A stretch of 64,000 nucleotides of DNA from Paragyromitra xinjiangensis (GCA_038503065.1 JBCAMK010000005.1:434001-498000), one strand, 5' to 3'; counted from the first letter of the stretch, positions 25,042 to 38,150 are shown. Numbers and translations are program-made. The notes: generated by a model from the letters alone, not told the origin.

Positions 25042-26152
25042 TTAGATCCAGATCTTGGTCTTAAAATCATTACCTGTCAGCCCTTGTGCTGCACGAAACA
25101 TTCCATCCAATCTTTTGGAACCCGCAACGACCATCTCGAACATGATAGGTCCTTCATTGTTAAGCCCGTGCTCGTTCTGTCCGTGACTGAATAGATTTTA
25201 GACTAAACTGAGGCTCGTTATTGTAGCAAATTTTTGGAACTCACTGTCTGAGCGACTTGAAATATACCGCTCGAAACGGGCAAAAAAAGCAACGGAACTG
25301 CGGGTTGCCTCGAGTGTGCGACAGGAAGTGTCTCCGTAAATTAGCTTGACCAGTAATCTTGCGAGTACACCCAGATTGTGGACAGAAGAGTATTGGGGCG
25401 TGGCCTGCGCAACGTCCGACTCTGTTGATCATCGGATTGGTAGCTTCGGAGAAATTGCTCTCATTTGCCGTTTCATCATTTTCGCTATCTTCACTGGAAT
25501 CGAAGCCGCATAGTTTATTGTAGTCAACCGAGTATACCCAGTCGAGGTCATGAGCTGTAGCATCAGGTGGTAAGTGAAGATCGTGATTAAAAATATCGGA
25601 AAGGATTTGCTGGGTGGTGGGCATAGTATCGCGACCACGAAGCTGCCGAAATTTAGATATCTAGTGCTAGTATTAGTATGGGGATACGAAAAGTGTCTTA
25701 GCTAGCTTACTCTGGCTACCATTCTTTCAATCTCTGTTTCAAGTCTTCTCGCTTTCCTCAATGATAGCCGAAGCTGCTGGTGTGATTCCTGGCTTACAGG
25801 GAAACTAATGCGGCAGGTGTTAGACGGTGATATAATTTTTGAATTCGGATAATACAAACATTAACGCGCCCAAAACTCCCAAAACATTTCCACAAGCCCT
25901 GAGCCGTCTCATCTTGACGCTAAAAGCTACATAAGCCCACATGCCATCTTGTTCAGAATTTCCTGGCGTTGCAATTTCGGGGATGATGTGATCGGGGTCG
26001 TGCGATCTCTGGATGAAATCTATCCACGCTTCCCACAAATGGCATTCTTCGTCCAGAGCGCCTTCTTCTGTAAGATAGTACGAACGTTGGAACGCTAAAT
26101 GCGTTGGATTAGTCGGGTCGCTTATGATATTTTTGCTAGGCTCAGGTGGCAT
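25042..26152 (-). CDS. C2H2 zinc-finger protein, four exons, 315 residues
   Basis: Model on the minus strand: exons 26152-25860, 25804-25711, 25660-25245 and 25186-25042 (948 nt). The introns are 55, 50 and 58 nt, with donors GTTTGT, GTAAGC and GTGAGT and acceptors ATTAG, CACTAG and TTCAG. Finger 1 is C222-x4-C227-x12-H240-x3-H244. Finger 2 is C253-x2-C256-x12-H269-x4-H274, and its two His come from exon 4, so the last intron must be removed to complete the finger. An acidic Ser/Glu/Asp stretch precedes the fingers (about 184-197). The family role is nucleic-acid binding, presumably in the nucleus; the target is unknown. An upstream ATG at 26335 is in frame, but the MPP start at 26152 is kept in the duplicate, so I prefer it. 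Confidence 0.8.
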
Positions 26153-26639
26153 TGCGGCAGTGAGTAAAACCTTAGGAAGTGGGAGAAAATTAATTTTGTG
26201 GTTGCGATGAAATTGGAGTGGGCGAGAGGGTATCGCTAATAAGTGGTTTGATTGTGCTGTAATATCCGTTGCAGAGAAATATGTGGGACGAGGTGGTGGC
26301 GGTAGAGACGCATCTATTATGATTACATGGGGCATAAAATGGCTCCTCAGGGTTAGTCTCGCGCCAGATCGCTCGGTTATGTAATCGATTAGTCATCACG
26401 TGCTTGACCTCACCTCCTTCCAGTGCACCTCACGCAGCAATGCGATGCTGACTAAGAGTCTTGGCACGAGACTGCCGCAGGGTCACCAAAATACCAAGGG
26501 GGACTACATGGATGCGTCTCAGGCTTACCCCGGCTCTGCTAGCGGCTTTGAGAGAGAAAATCTTGAGGGGTGTTTTCAAGGTTTGATTTTCTTCATTATG
26601 ACGGTTCGGCTGTTGCGGGCTGCCGCAATATGCCTTGTT

Positions 26640-27905
26640 AAGATACTTAATCTTGCAATAATGGTTTTGAAATTATGCCCAGATCTTGGCCTCGGAGTCG
26701 TTATCGTTCAATGCTTGCGCTGCACGAAGTAACTTCTCCTACCTACTAGTGCGACAGCCATCTCTAACATGATAGGTCATTCACCGTTAAGCCCATGCTT
26801 GTTTTGGCCATGCCTGAATAGATTTTAAATTATGCTGAGACTCGTTATGGCAGCAAAATTTTGGGAGCTCACGATTTGAACGATTTAAAATACCGACCTA
26901 AATGGGCGAAAAAAGTACCGAAGCTGAGGGTTGCCTCGAGCGTGCGCGCAATTTCTCTCTGATTCTTAGCAGATTGGCAGCTTCGGAAGTATCTGCCGTT
27001 TCGTCATCTTCGCTATCTTCGCTGTTGGAAGACCGGCCGGCGAGATGATTGTCGTCATCTGAGTATCCCCAGTGGGGGCCATGAATCTGGGGATTGGGTG
27101 GTAGGTTAAACTCGCGATCAAAGGTATCGGAGAGAAGTTCCGAGATGGTGGGCTCAATATTGTAACCTCGAAGCCGCCGAAATCTAGTTATCTAATGCGA
27201 GTGTTAGTACGCGGATAAGCGGAGTGCCCCGGTTAACTTACTCTGGTTGCGATTTGTACAATCTCCGCCTCAAGTCTTCTCGCCTTCCTAAATAACGATT
27301 TTAGATGATACTTTGATTCGCCGCCTACAGGGAAACTAATGGGATAAGTATCGTTAGACCATATTACGAATTTGGAATTTGGATAATACAAACGTCAACT
27401 CTCCCAAAACTTCCAGAACTTTTCCGCAAAGCTTGAGCCGTCTCATCTTGTAGCCAAAAACCACGTCAGACCAGATGTCATCGGGCTCTGAGTTTATGTC
27501 ATCGGGTTCCAAAATTTCTGGATGTACAGTCATGTTCGCGAAGCCTAGGTAACTAGCAACCTGTTGATAGTCATAACCAAAGTTATAAACCAAACTTGAG
27601 AAGAAAAAAGAAAAAAATGTAACTGCTGACCAGCCAAATAAAATCCAACAATCCCAACCACTTTCTAGACGAATCTTTGGCAGATATTACAGCCCTAATC
27701 TGCTGGCGGTCTTGGTTAGCAGAGAGAAGGGAGTCAGAACTTTGCGAACGGGACTGTACAGTTTCGGGGTTGATATTATCGGGATCATGCGATACTCGGA
27801 TGAAATTTGTCCACATTTCCACAAATGGTGTTCTTCATCCAAACCACGTACGGTGAGATTTTCCGAACGACGAAACGCGAAATGCGTCGGATTGATAGGT
27901 GGCAT
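26640..27905 (-). pseudogene. Broken tandem copy of the zinc-finger gene
   Basis: It reads in the same order as 25042-26152: MPPINPTHFAFRRSENLT at 27905, a frameshift just after HLW, and an insertion of roughly 150 nt around 27550-27720. Then come KMRRLKLCGKVLEVLGELTF, FPVGGESKYHLKSLFRKARR with a kept GTAAGT donor, and an acidic stretch NSEDSEDDETADTSE. The region of finger 1 is deleted. In finger 2 the cysteines are replaced and a stop interrupts it (about 26890-26910). Even the last exon and its 3' flank remain alignable (26620-26830). The duplication is therefore old, and only the left copy has been maintained. Confidence 0.8.
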
Positions 27906-28089
27906 TGTGATAGTGGGTGGGAGCTAAGGAAATGGGAGAAAAGTAATTTTGAGGATACGATATTCGAGTGGATGAAACTCCAGTGGACGAGAGGGAGTAG
28001 GTATGGTTCTTCTCTCCGTTGCGGAGGCATATGGGAGGGATAAGGTGCGATAGTAGAGGCGGATCTATTACATTCATTTGTGCATTGTT

Positions 28090-29400
28090 GCTGGCTGCAT
28101 GTAATTATTGGTGCAGCACCAACCGCCCCCGTGAACATTTGAACAGGAGAGTAGGTTACTTGAATCTATCTCGATTGGTTGGAAACACATTTGTGGCGTA
28201 GGCATGCGGTTCGGCCCCGCTTTCGCTCGTACGTACAAAGTCTACCTCGATCTAGGCCTAGACTCGATATAAGTATACACTTTTTCGTCTCGACTGTATG
28301 CTTGAATCGAGAGTGTACTGTATTATCTAGATACAAGACATGGAGGGGCAACTCTGGTAACAAGTGGATGGGTTAATATGGCCTTGCAGTCAAAGCTACC
28401 CTCCTACCCCCCCGACAAATACCCCTTTGCTAACACGTAGGTAGCTCTTGGTTTTTTGATAGATAACTGGCTGAGCATCGTTATTCAATATTTGGCGAGG
28501 TATGCTTTGCGCCTTTAAAAATACTGGACCCTGGCCTGTCTCTCCGGGTTGAGTAACTCCTTGTGAGCCTCGCATAAGCGGCATATCGTTTCAAAGGGTG
28601 ATTGCACTCGAAAGCAGTGGAGGAAAAATTAATGCACGGTTCTTCTCTGAGCCAAATATTACTAGTGGACAATTGTAAAATATGCATCCCACAGCCAATT
28701 TCTTGACTTCTCAATGAGATCTTGGGACAATTAGGTAGTTTAGTTTATATGGCCAAACCGAGCCTCGATATACTAGCTAGCAAATACAACGTGTATCTAT
28801 ATAGGTACTACATGTAGCTGGACACTCCAGGGGCCTCCAGGACTGCACTTGGTACAATAGCCACCAGCGGCTCACAGCAGGAGAAAACTTTGCTCCAGAC
28901 CTTGCCTGACTTGAAATGAAGTCTGGAGGTTGATCATGTTTTTGCTGAGGAATTCAGCTATCATAGGGGCGCCTGGAGGGCTGGTTTTTTTTTGGCCCGC
29001 AGAGTGATGGTTTGATGATATGTAGTTTTATTGTCTCAAGCACAGGCCATGATTACACGTAACACAATCAGTGGAAGCTGGATTGTGTATGGCTGTAAAG
29101 GGAGTGAAGCTAAGAAGAACCTTGTAGAAACGGCATTAGCAACGGTTGCAGGGGGTAGCTGGTCACCCTTCAGGCTCTTTTGGGACAGGTTTCTTTGTTT
29201 GGTCCCCTACTCAGGGTAATAGAATTGTTCAACTGTGGTGCTGGTCTGCACTATCTAAATACTACGCTCCACTAGATAACCACAGACGCCGGAATCACCG
29301 CGGATCAGATTCACCGCGCTTCTTTACCCGCCTTCTGAAAGAGCTATTACCAAATAAACGCGTCGAGCGGGTTACTATCATTCTTGAGCAAGACCTTTCT
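28090..29400. other. Intergenic; partial TIR-element end near 28.95 kb
   Basis: No gene is supported. Read on the minus strand, about 28955-28928 gives TCAGCAAAAA followed by an ACCTCCAG segment, like the left end of the 19.0-kb element. CTCCAGG motifs recur at 28820-28845 and 28970. Confidence 0.3.
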
Positions 29401-29410
29401 GACCGCCACG

Positions 29411-30234
29411 ATGAACAACCGTCCACACAACATCAACGACAACAACATCCCAATGAACGTCCAAACCCACTTCGACGATATCACCGAAGACAACAAGGAA
29501 AATCTTCCTCCATGGTTGTGTCAACAACTCGAGCCCGTTTGGGCCCGTGCTCGTGCTGTTGCCGATCATGCTGAGCGCACTGCTCTCGCTAGAGGAAGAA
29601 TTCGTCGTAAGCCTAATCCAAATTATGACGAAGATCTTGTCCGCCGTCTTGCAACGATCAGTATCTGTGGACGTGGCGGTGTTGCTCCTCAATCTGCTAC
29701 TGTTCCTTCAACACGTCCCCGTCGGCGTGCGCAGCTTCCAGATGATTTTGGATTTGTGATCCACACTGATCCACCGTCTCCAGATGGCAAGGAGATTGAG
29801 CAGCTTGTTGTTCCGAAGCAGCGTCTTGTCCCCGAGCAGCATGTTGCCTACGAGCAGCCAATCGTCTACGAGCCAGAGGTGTTTCTGCCAGATCGTGCTC
29901 TGAAACCTGGAAGGCCGCGCGCTGCAACTTTCCCTGGTTGTGCGAAGGGGGATGCAGCAGATCAAACTTTCGGATTCCAATCAAGAATGCCGTTCAGTCT
30001 TCTTGAAAGAGGAGAGATGAAAGCCGGGAGGAGGGTTCGGTCTATGACTGTTCGCAGTGCCAATGATGACTCCGATGTTCCTGTAGGAATTCCCATGAGC
30101 AGGTGGAGTTTGTACAGTTTTCTAATACTCTTTAGGCTATCGACTTCATTCGTGGAACTGGCCAGCTTACGATGGAGAATCTGAACCTTCACGATAAAAA
30201 AAATAGGGGGCACTTTCAGATTCTGTGTGATTAG
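29411..30234 (+). CDS. Orphan protein, two exons, 256 residues
   Basis: Model: exons 29411-30082 and 30136-30234. The 53-nt intron has a GTAGGA donor, a TTCTAATAC branch site and a TTTAG acceptor. Without splicing the frame also continues for 34 codons to 30184, giving a hydrophobic tail; with splicing the tail is hydrophilic (ending GHFQILCD), which I prefer. The ATG context is CACGATGAAC. The N terminus is Asn-rich and contains DNKENLPP, which includes a KEN-box-like motif. A basic, Arg-rich middle and an imperfect repeat of the type V-P-(K/E)-Q around residues 135-155 follow. No known domain, signal peptide or membrane segment is recognised. Function unknown. Confidence 0.6.
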
Positions 30235-30239
30235 GATGC

Positions 30240-33200
30240 TGGAACCCGGTATCTTCCCTCCAACCGATAGGATCAGATTTTAGCCTAATTTTGAGTTTCT
30301 TATAAGGCTATCTCTTGTATTCTCTTATCATATGCTGGCGGATAGTTTCAATTACTGTTAGTGATTTGGAAAATAGGTTTGTATGCATGGATGCTTTGGA
30401 TGTATCCTCGCAGAATAGAAATGCCCGAGGGCAGATTTTTGGGTCCGCTGTGTTTACCTTCGTCGTGACAGGGCCTTAGGCTTTACTAGACTTACGCTAC
30501 GCTACATTGTGACCCTTGACTCGGTGTTTCATCCCATTATCTCGCGTGTGCTTCCGCCTCACTACAGCATACCAACACCTATTTTGCTCCAGTAGCGACA
30601 GACTGTGCAGTGTCGGCGGGGCAGAAATTGATATTTGTCTAATCGTTCAAGACATCACGTTGCTGGGAATATCACCAACCTCACCGATGATTTTTCTCTC
30701 CCATTATTTCTAGGCAGAAAGTTGAAGCACTTTCTTAAACAAATGGTCTACTTTTTACTGCTAACTGCTGACGAAATTTGATTTGGTTTTTTCTCATTAG
30801 GGGCCAAAGTTCGCTATTGCCTATCAAAATTGAAAAGGCTGTGCAGAGGCTCTCTGGTACGGTACGAACGAATCGGACTAGTTGTGTTAGTGATCAATAG
30901 CTTAAAGAGGAAAGGTGTTGCTAACGAGTGAACAAAATTTTTTGGCACATATAATGCCCTGTCTCTGCATGAACCGTATCCCTGTTCATCCTGCCTGAGG
31001 CCGCTGTAGGAGATTTCCGTTACCCCTCAATCATCTAACCATCATAACAACTCCCGCGGATCAACCGGTCATCTAATAACAACCATTACGACGACAGCTG
31101 AATCCTAAGTAAGGAAATCAATCTCAATGGAAGAATCCCAAAATCCAGCACAAAGCAAAGAGTCTCTCATCGCTACGCTGCAATCAAGGCTCTGCACATA
31201 TGTTATATCTTCAACCCCCGCTGACGGACTGTTTTCTTTAGTTCAGTGGGTATTCCGTGCCACATCTACTGTTAAGCTGTGGCTAGCGGCCGTTAGACCA
31301 TCGGTTTGACTGACCCTGTCATCTCTCGGTGCATACAGGGCGTCTATTGTTAAGAAAACATCCCAATAAAGTCATCTCTGCTTTTAGGCTCATCGCTACT
31401 AATCAACAGACATAGTGCTTTGATAAACTATCCTCGCTGTCGTTTCTTTTGGAGGATGGAAAACGACTTCTGAATTTCTTTATTCCGGCTCGGGTCAACT
31501 CTCATCACGACTATCAAGAGGACAAAATTCTTTTGGTGACTTCTCAGAAACAATTTTAGTCCTCAGACGAACATAGAGATGATATACCTGCTACAACGCC
31601 AAACCGGGAACATGCCGCTGCCAAGTTAACCAAATTCCGCAATGCGATGCGCCGGTTCTTCATTAGGCGCATCCGTGTTACTCTCTGCTGCAGTTGTGCC
31701 AGACACCCCTCACTTTCTTACAACTAATCTCCCTGTTCTCTCTTACCTTTTCAACGGTCATAAAAGCCCTCTAGAAGACCAACCGCGCTTTCAAGCGACG
31801 GCAATCTCAGCGGTGGCGAGCACCTAAGCCCGTGAACCCATCTTGATGTTCAAATCCTCGAAACTAGATTCGAAGCTCACGAATGCACTGAGACGTAACT
31901 TTCTGCACATATATCCCGTTTTTTTGAACTCACTGAACACCGCCCGTTTTAGTTCCGCCGGAATTTCGTGTTATCGACTACCCGTCAGTTGTGGCTTCTA
32001 GCAATCATACTGGCAATTAGATGAACCCTATCGTCTCTGAGTGCCTGAAGGTGCCAGTCGTGAAGAAAACGTTCGTATAATGATTTCTCTGTTCTTTCGC
32101 TGTCGCCAAACCACTCGAAGGGTGATGAGTATCTTGGCTTGATGAACTATCCTCGACGTCGTCTCTATCGGAGAAACAACAAATTACCTCTAAACTTTTC
32201 TGATCCCAGCTCTGGCTAAATCCGCATCAAAACTGCGCAAAACCAGAAAGTTCTTGGAGACTTGCACGACCGTCTCGGCGGTGGCTGTTACCCAGGGCTG
32301 TGGATTTATCTCTATCATTGAATCTTTGAGTTTTAACACAAAGGGTGTGTTATTCACTAACTGCAACAGAATTTTCCGCATTTCTCTCTTACGAACCCCA
32401 CCAAGACTCTGTTTCTTCTAGCTTCGTAGGCATCCTACGCTATCGGCCACGGATCAGTCCTCGCTCGCAGCACACAGACTCACGACTAGACTTTCCATGT
32501 ATCCCGTATAAGTATTGATAGGGCGTCTGTCGTGAAGAAAATATTTCGCATGATTAGCTCCGCTCCCTCTCTCACTATTACTAACTCGCTCAAGGGGTGA
32601 TAGGTAGATAGATTAAAGAAGTTGATCTCGCTACCGTCTCGCTCAGACAGATACAAAGCCACTTCTAAAGGATTTAAATTCCTCCTCGGGCCAAGTCCTC
32701 ACCACGACCGCTGAAAAGGATGTAGTCCATCAACACTGTCATAAAATGGCCTTAACCAACAGACAAGTACCGAGATGATTTATCCACAATTAACCTTGGA
32801 GTGCTAGCGGATACCAAAAGGATCTCATCACCGATGGCCTGAGGGTGCTGGCTGTGTTAGGCTGCTATCCCACGAAATCCAATACCGCGCATGGTTTACT
32901 ACTTCGAAAAGTGATCAAGGATGATTATCTTGAACAGTGGGTGAGCATCACAAGTATGTGTGCCTAACGGTACATCAATCCACAGGGAACTTCCGACTCC
33001 CTCTAAGACCGAAGTGATACCAGATGTGGAACACGCCAAATAAAAAGAAGAATCCTACACCCGACGGTACATGGAACACCTCAGACGCGAGACACAAGAT
33101 TAATTTCATCGCACGATTGGCTTTGGTAACTCTCGAACTTCGGATTGATCTGTGTTGATTATACTCCAGCAGGCCTCCAGCGTAAGGCTTCGATGAATAG

Positions 33201-34260
33201 AAAGTCTCTAGGCGATATTACCCAACACTTCCAACGGTGGATGATGCATGGCCTGAAGAATGTCTAGATAACTGGCCCTTATGCTGAAATCTTCCAGTCG
33301 CGTTTGCTGCCACTGTTTACCTTCGCTACCCTTGCTCGCTCTTTGCGGCTCCCGAGTTTAATCCCCACCCTCTACTCTCACAGTTTCCGGCTTATCCTTT
33401 CTATTTACTTAGAAAATTTCTCTTCGCCTGTGTTGCCCTTGGTTCTTTGCAGGCTCCCACTCTCGCTATACTCGTATAGTCCCTACTGGTGTCTGTTTAT
33501 GGCTCTAGCTTGCTCTCCTTTCTACAACTGTGCTCGCACTCCTAGTAGCAAGTAGTGTCGATAGTCCTCTGCTGCTAGATCTACAGTTTTCTTAGACTGT
33601 TTAAACCTAGTTGTGAAGGCAAAAGGCCTTAATGTGAGCTGCTTGAGCTGCATTGCCGATGACTACCTTCAACATCTTTATCTCCTGGGCTGAAGGTAGT
33701 ACCGTTCTGGCTAATGCTTGTGCTCACGCCGCGGGGCTATGTGTACATCAATCTACACCATCAGAGAATCATCGTAGAGCCATGTCAGCTGGTTTCGTTG
33801 GTCAGGAGAGATGTCGGTACAGGTTTAGTTCGTTTGGATCGTAGGGTTATGCACTATAAAATGTCAGATAGAAGATTGTGCCTAGCTAGAGAATTTATGT
33901 CGGATCAAGAAATGTACGTGAAGGGACAGTTGTAGAGTAGTGCAATAATTTGCTAGATCACGAATGAAGTCCCATCTTCTAGTCCAATGCCACTCGCCCA
34001 AGCTTCTAGCTGAATATTACATGATAATCCTTCAACAGAGCATTCACATGTCACTGCCTACAAGATGAGTGACCTCCTGCACGATGAGGTAGTAGATTAA
34101 AAACAATCAAAGATGAGCCCCCAAAGCCTTATGCACGCCCGCAATGTAATCCTACCCACAGAAAAGGAAGTTTGTTGTTAGCAACGGTTGCTGCCAAGAC
34201 CACGTGAGGGCCCCAGATAAAACCGCTGGCTTCGTCCCTCTTTCCTCTTCTTTTTCTCTT
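30240..34260. other. Gene-poor stretch with a degenerate three-fold repeat
   Basis: Three diverged copies of one segment start near 31270, 31990 and 32470. Shared landmarks are an AGG(G/T)-GTC-GT-AAGAAAA core at about 31338, 32048 and 32520, followed about 110 nt later by a GA-(A/T)CTATCCTCG-like block. No intact coding frame spans a copy. The short ORF at 31127-31309 begins just before copy 1 with a fair ATG context but is unsupported otherwise. 33300-33940 shows nothing assignable. Confidence 0.45.
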
Positions 34261-34273
34261 CTCTATTGCCAAG

Positions 34274-35677
34274 ATGCTTTCATCAATTGTGCAAAGTTTT
34301 TTTATTGCCCTTATCAAGTTGATCTTCTTCTTGATGACCCTGAACCTCCTCTGCTGCTTTTTTTATTTCTTTAAGGATGCTTGGAGATCGGCTTCAAGCT
34401 GGTGCGTGGATACTAGGAAATGGTGAGTTTCCTTGCTGGTTTTCGTTTTTTGCTGCTAACTTTCGAATAGGGCCGTGAGCGAGATTCGCGTTCGGGCAAA
34501 TAAACCTGATCCGCTCCGGCCATTTGTTCCACTGTCGGAAACGACGAACGCGTTAGCTTCCGAAGAGCAACGCGCGGTATACGCCGAACGCCTGGTCATC
34601 CGGGAAAGCCTAGCCGACTCCTTCAATCGGAAGGCGGCTTTGTACGAAAAGCTTCCTCCTGGCTCACGGCCTAAGGAAAAGACGATAAAGAAGGTCGAGG
34701 ATCGGGAGCAGACACGGATGCTCCCGTGGGCCTTCGAACATCCTCCGGTGGCATCTCCGCGTGGGATCTTTTCCCACGCTGAGATGCTTGCGATTCGACC
34801 CTTCGGTAGCAAGGGTGTCCACGTTGCTCTTCGTGGTACCCCAGCTACCGCTCGACCGGAAAACCAGGGTGATCAGACTCGATTGATCACCTGGTCCAGC
34901 TGGTGCTGGAAAAAGCTCGGGCGATGGATCGGGGTTATTACTCCGATCCCGATTCCTCGTCCCAGAAAGCGGTACGAACCGCGCGAGAGGGGACAACTGG
35001 CACAACCAGAGCTCAGGCTCTTCAGGCCTTCACCTCTCCGAGAGGTCGAGTTCCCTCCAATTGCTCCTCCTCCCGTTCCAGAGTGGTCCCCCTTCGATAT
35101 CATGGAGTGTCAGGGTACACCTTCGGTTATTGGCCCTGACCCCGACGAAGAGAGGACCGGAGCCCTCATCCGCCGCCAACCCGCCCTCGTCCCGATGCCG
35201 ATTCCACGGCTGCCGGGGACAAGGAGGAAGGTTTGGCCTCGGGTGGCTCCAATCCTCCCATTTGAGCCACTCCCGCCAGCACCTCGATCTCTCCTGAGAT
35301 TTGAGTTGTTGCGGGAAGACGACGAACCGGAGGTCATCGCTCCGGTCGTCGAGGAACCACCAGTGGTTCCTGTCCCACCACCTGCCATCTATGATGGCAT
35401 AATTGCCAAACCTTATGCCGTCCTCGATTTGATGGATCCGGATGAGGAGGCAACGATGGGTGGTGGGACACCGATGAAACTTCCCCCTGTCGCCGACCCA
35501 GAACTCCCGAATACTGGCGTGCTTAAACGCGCCAAGTATCCGCCGAGGTTCCGGGTCAAATTCCCCATGTTGCCAAATCCCAACAGGAAGTGGCCTCGTG
35601 GGAAATTTATTCCAAAGGAGCCGAGACCTCCGTGTCCACCCTCGAGGCTCCGCTTCGAGGTTCCTCAGGATCTCTGA
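34274..35677 (+). CDS. Membrane-anchored Pro-rich orphan protein, two exons
   Basis: Model: exons 34274-34422 and 34471-35677, 451 residues. The 48-nt intron has GTGAGT, a TGCTAAC branch site and an AATAG acceptor; the join (TG|G, a Trp codon) is phase 2. Exon 1 encodes a long hydrophobic anchor (about residues 5-33, including LIKLIFFLMTLNLLCCFFYFF). Exon 2 is Pro- and Arg-rich, repeating the pattern P-(I/M)-P-x-P-R and LRFE(L/V), with no cysteine clusters and no known domain. I infer a membrane-tethered, largely disordered protein with the tail on one face. The exon plan, the phase-2 intron right after the anchor, and the 3' hairpin plus A-rich tract all match the gene at 7038-8302. Several opposite-strand frames are shadows of this biased composition. 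Confidence 0.75.
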
Positions 35678-36830
35678 GTCGGGGACGTGGACGCCTTCCT
35701 CCTCCGGTTTGGGACATCCACCTAGCTGGGTGAAGTCCGGGACGCGGGTCTCGGACGTTGATGTCTCATCGGGATCCTAGGTGTGTAAGGGGATTGGTAG
35801 AGGCCCAAGTTCGCCGGCGCCGTCTTGTTGGTACGTATTCTCTTTCTTATTTTCTTATCATTTTATCTATTTTTTCTCTATATCCTTCGAATTCTTTTTC
35901 CCGCTCAATTTTTTATCATCCCTCGCGATGCTTTTTATTCCTGTCTTTGATTTTCTTTGTTCCGCCCCTTGCTTCCTTCGTTCTTATGTTTTCTTTGTTC
36001 TCTCGTTTTATTTCTTTGTTCCCCTCTTTATCGGCTCGTCTCATCATGTTATCACCCCACCAATAACCGCCCAACCTTATTTGTCCGATGATCTAACGGA
36101 ATGATAACAGTTACAAGAGACGGCGGTGTTTCTCCCGTTCTCCCGTCGGCTTTCGAAAGCTGGAGCTCGTGTCTCGGCATCGCCCTCCTAAGAAAGAGGA
36201 GGGATTTAGGGAACGGAAGGGAGCGGCATGTTGCGGGGCCGCATACCGAGTCCCCGGTGACTCGGGGGGGATGCACCAGCCGGAGCTGGGCCTACCGTTT
36301 GGTTTTGGGTGAGACGGCAGAGGAAGCCCACGTTCTGTTAGCAGCAGACGTGGGAACACGGGTCACAAGAAAAGGTACGTGAGACAGATGCAATCCGGGG
36401 GTGACAGTGACTAGTGGTGAACCTTCGGCGTTGTCCTCATGGGCTTCGCAGTTGGTTATTTTCTTTTGTCCTTTGCTTTTTTTTCCTTTCGCGAAATTTA
36501 TTCTCCTTTGGGCGTTTGCCAATTTGGCTGCGCCATGCGATATTGATACCCCCCAGGTTGACGGGTGCGGTTGGACTGCTTGTGGGCTTTGGTGCAGATG
36601 ATGACACATCTATCAGAACTTGATGATGAACGCTGCGGGCTGAGCGTATATGTCTGATGCGGAATATTCGGACATTGGAGTTGGCTGGCATGATCGTGTC
36701 TATCGGTCTTGCCACCAGCTTCAACCTCCTCGGTAACCACATGGGAACGTGGTGCCAGGAGTATCTGGCAGTTCCTTCCAATCCTTGAGACTTTGGTTTC
36801 CTTTTTTATAGCGAACCTGGCTGGCTGGAG
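35678..36830 (+). other. 3' region with intron-like and exon-like segments
   Basis: A donor (GTTG|GTACGT at about 35831) opens a T-rich intron-like stretch ending GATAACAG at about 36110. A GC-rich segment open for about 90 codons follows (36111-36380), ending at AAAAG|GTACGTGAG. A second T-rich stretch ends CCCCCCAG at about 36555. These may be untranslated or alternative exons of the 34.3-kb gene, as after the 7.0-kb gene. Confidence 0.35.
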
Positions 36831-36990
36831 CCAGGGGAGCAAAATACCAGAAAAACAAAAAACAATCACAAAAAAAATTTTATCTCCCTAAAAAATAATC
36901 ACTAAAAAAGTTTATCCTCCCCCCTAAAAAAATCATAAAAAAAGGTTAATACCTTCAAAATTATAAAAAAAAAGATCTAAAACTAATATC
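36816..36990 (+). repeat. Hairpin followed by A-rich tract
   Basis: CCTGGCT (36816-36822) pairs with AGCCAGG (36829-36835), a 7-bp stem with a 6-nt loop. About 150 nt of A-rich sequence broken by short CT blocks follows. It parallels 8804-8925. Confidence 0.55.
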
Positions 36991-36999
36991 ATAAAAAAT

Positions 37000-38150
37000 T
37001 ACCTGCTCGAGTCGTCCAGCCGACACAGGTTTATTCTTATCCTTTCCCTTCCCTTCATTGCCCTTCCCTTCCTTCCTTCCTGTGGGTTCCGGGGGTTATT
37101 TGATAGCAAATGATGAGATTTATTTCTGGGTGGTGAGGGAGCACTGAGGGATTCGGCATAGTCTGGGTCCCGAATGTGCCCTCTTATGGAGATTTTCTGA
37201 TGCTTCCTTGAGAATTTTTGGGTATTCGGGGGATTACTTTGGTTTTCGATGATGGCGTTTCAGCTACATCAGAGAACGGACGGTGGCGTTGGACTGGATT
37301 TACATCCCTTCTGATAGCGGGTTACGAGAAGGGATGGGTTTCTTGATGGTGATGGTAAGTTCAGGACGCGGAATAAGGGAAGTAAATCGTTCTTTCTCTA
37401 TTTCAGGCATCGTAACTTCGGATTCGTTGCTGACACATTTTCACCGGAGACTTTGGCAACTAATATAGTTTAAACTTCGGGGATTGGACATTGTTGGATT
37501 GTGTGTTCTCATTCGGAAGGTGAGTTTTGTCTCGATAAGTGACAGCTTTCTCTCATTTTGTTCTTCTTAACAAATAAATCAATCGTTTCTTCTTTTTGCT
37601 CGAGGTATCAGTGGAGCGGGTTCAACCGTTAAGTTAGAGTGATTCATTCATTACTCCGCGTTTCTAGTTCATCATTAATATTGTAGCCCTCGTGTATGGT
37701 ACTTTCATGTTTCATTTGTGTGAACACAAAAGTCCAATTTTGAGTTTCGCCAAATCCCATAATTTCGAGTGACAATCCGTGACCCCAGCCCTACGTTTCA
37801 TACGGATTGCGGCTCTGCATAGGATTCAGTGATACTGGAGATGGCTGCACCTGGTAAGAGCCGCATTGGCCGAGCATGTCATAGGCTTCCCCGATATATT
37901 GCATGAATTATACATAATTGCTTGCCGATGAACGACATCTCGTTGTACAATTTCAAACATAATTTATGGTGAATCTCCCCCAGGCATGTTTCTGTAACTC
38001 TTCGAAATGGATGGTTGTGTTAATTTACATTCTATTCCTCATGAGCGACGTGATCGTTTCCTTCCCTCCATGAGGCTTCTCTGTTATCCAACCCACTTCT
38101 CCCTCCCTGCACAACCCATCAACAACATCCACTGCTGCCCAACATCAACC
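37000..38150. other. Intergenic, no gene seen
   Basis: Mixed A/T-rich sequence; only short unsupported frames. The last 100 nt are C-rich and form the 5' leader of the gene at 38164. Confidence 0.4.

Noticed and set aside
29546..29759. Alternate-frame ORF with Leu/Val-rich segment in the 29.4-kb gene
   Set aside because: It overlaps the better supported spliced frame and lacks its own splice or start signals.
30083..30184. Unspliced C terminus of the 29.4-kb gene
   Set aside because: The 53-nt segment has donor, TTCTAATAC branch site and acceptor of the usual quality, so splicing is preferred; the unspliced form remains possible.
34456..35388. Antisense ORFs over the 34.3-kb gene
   Set aside because: Composition shadows; none has splice sites or a promoter.
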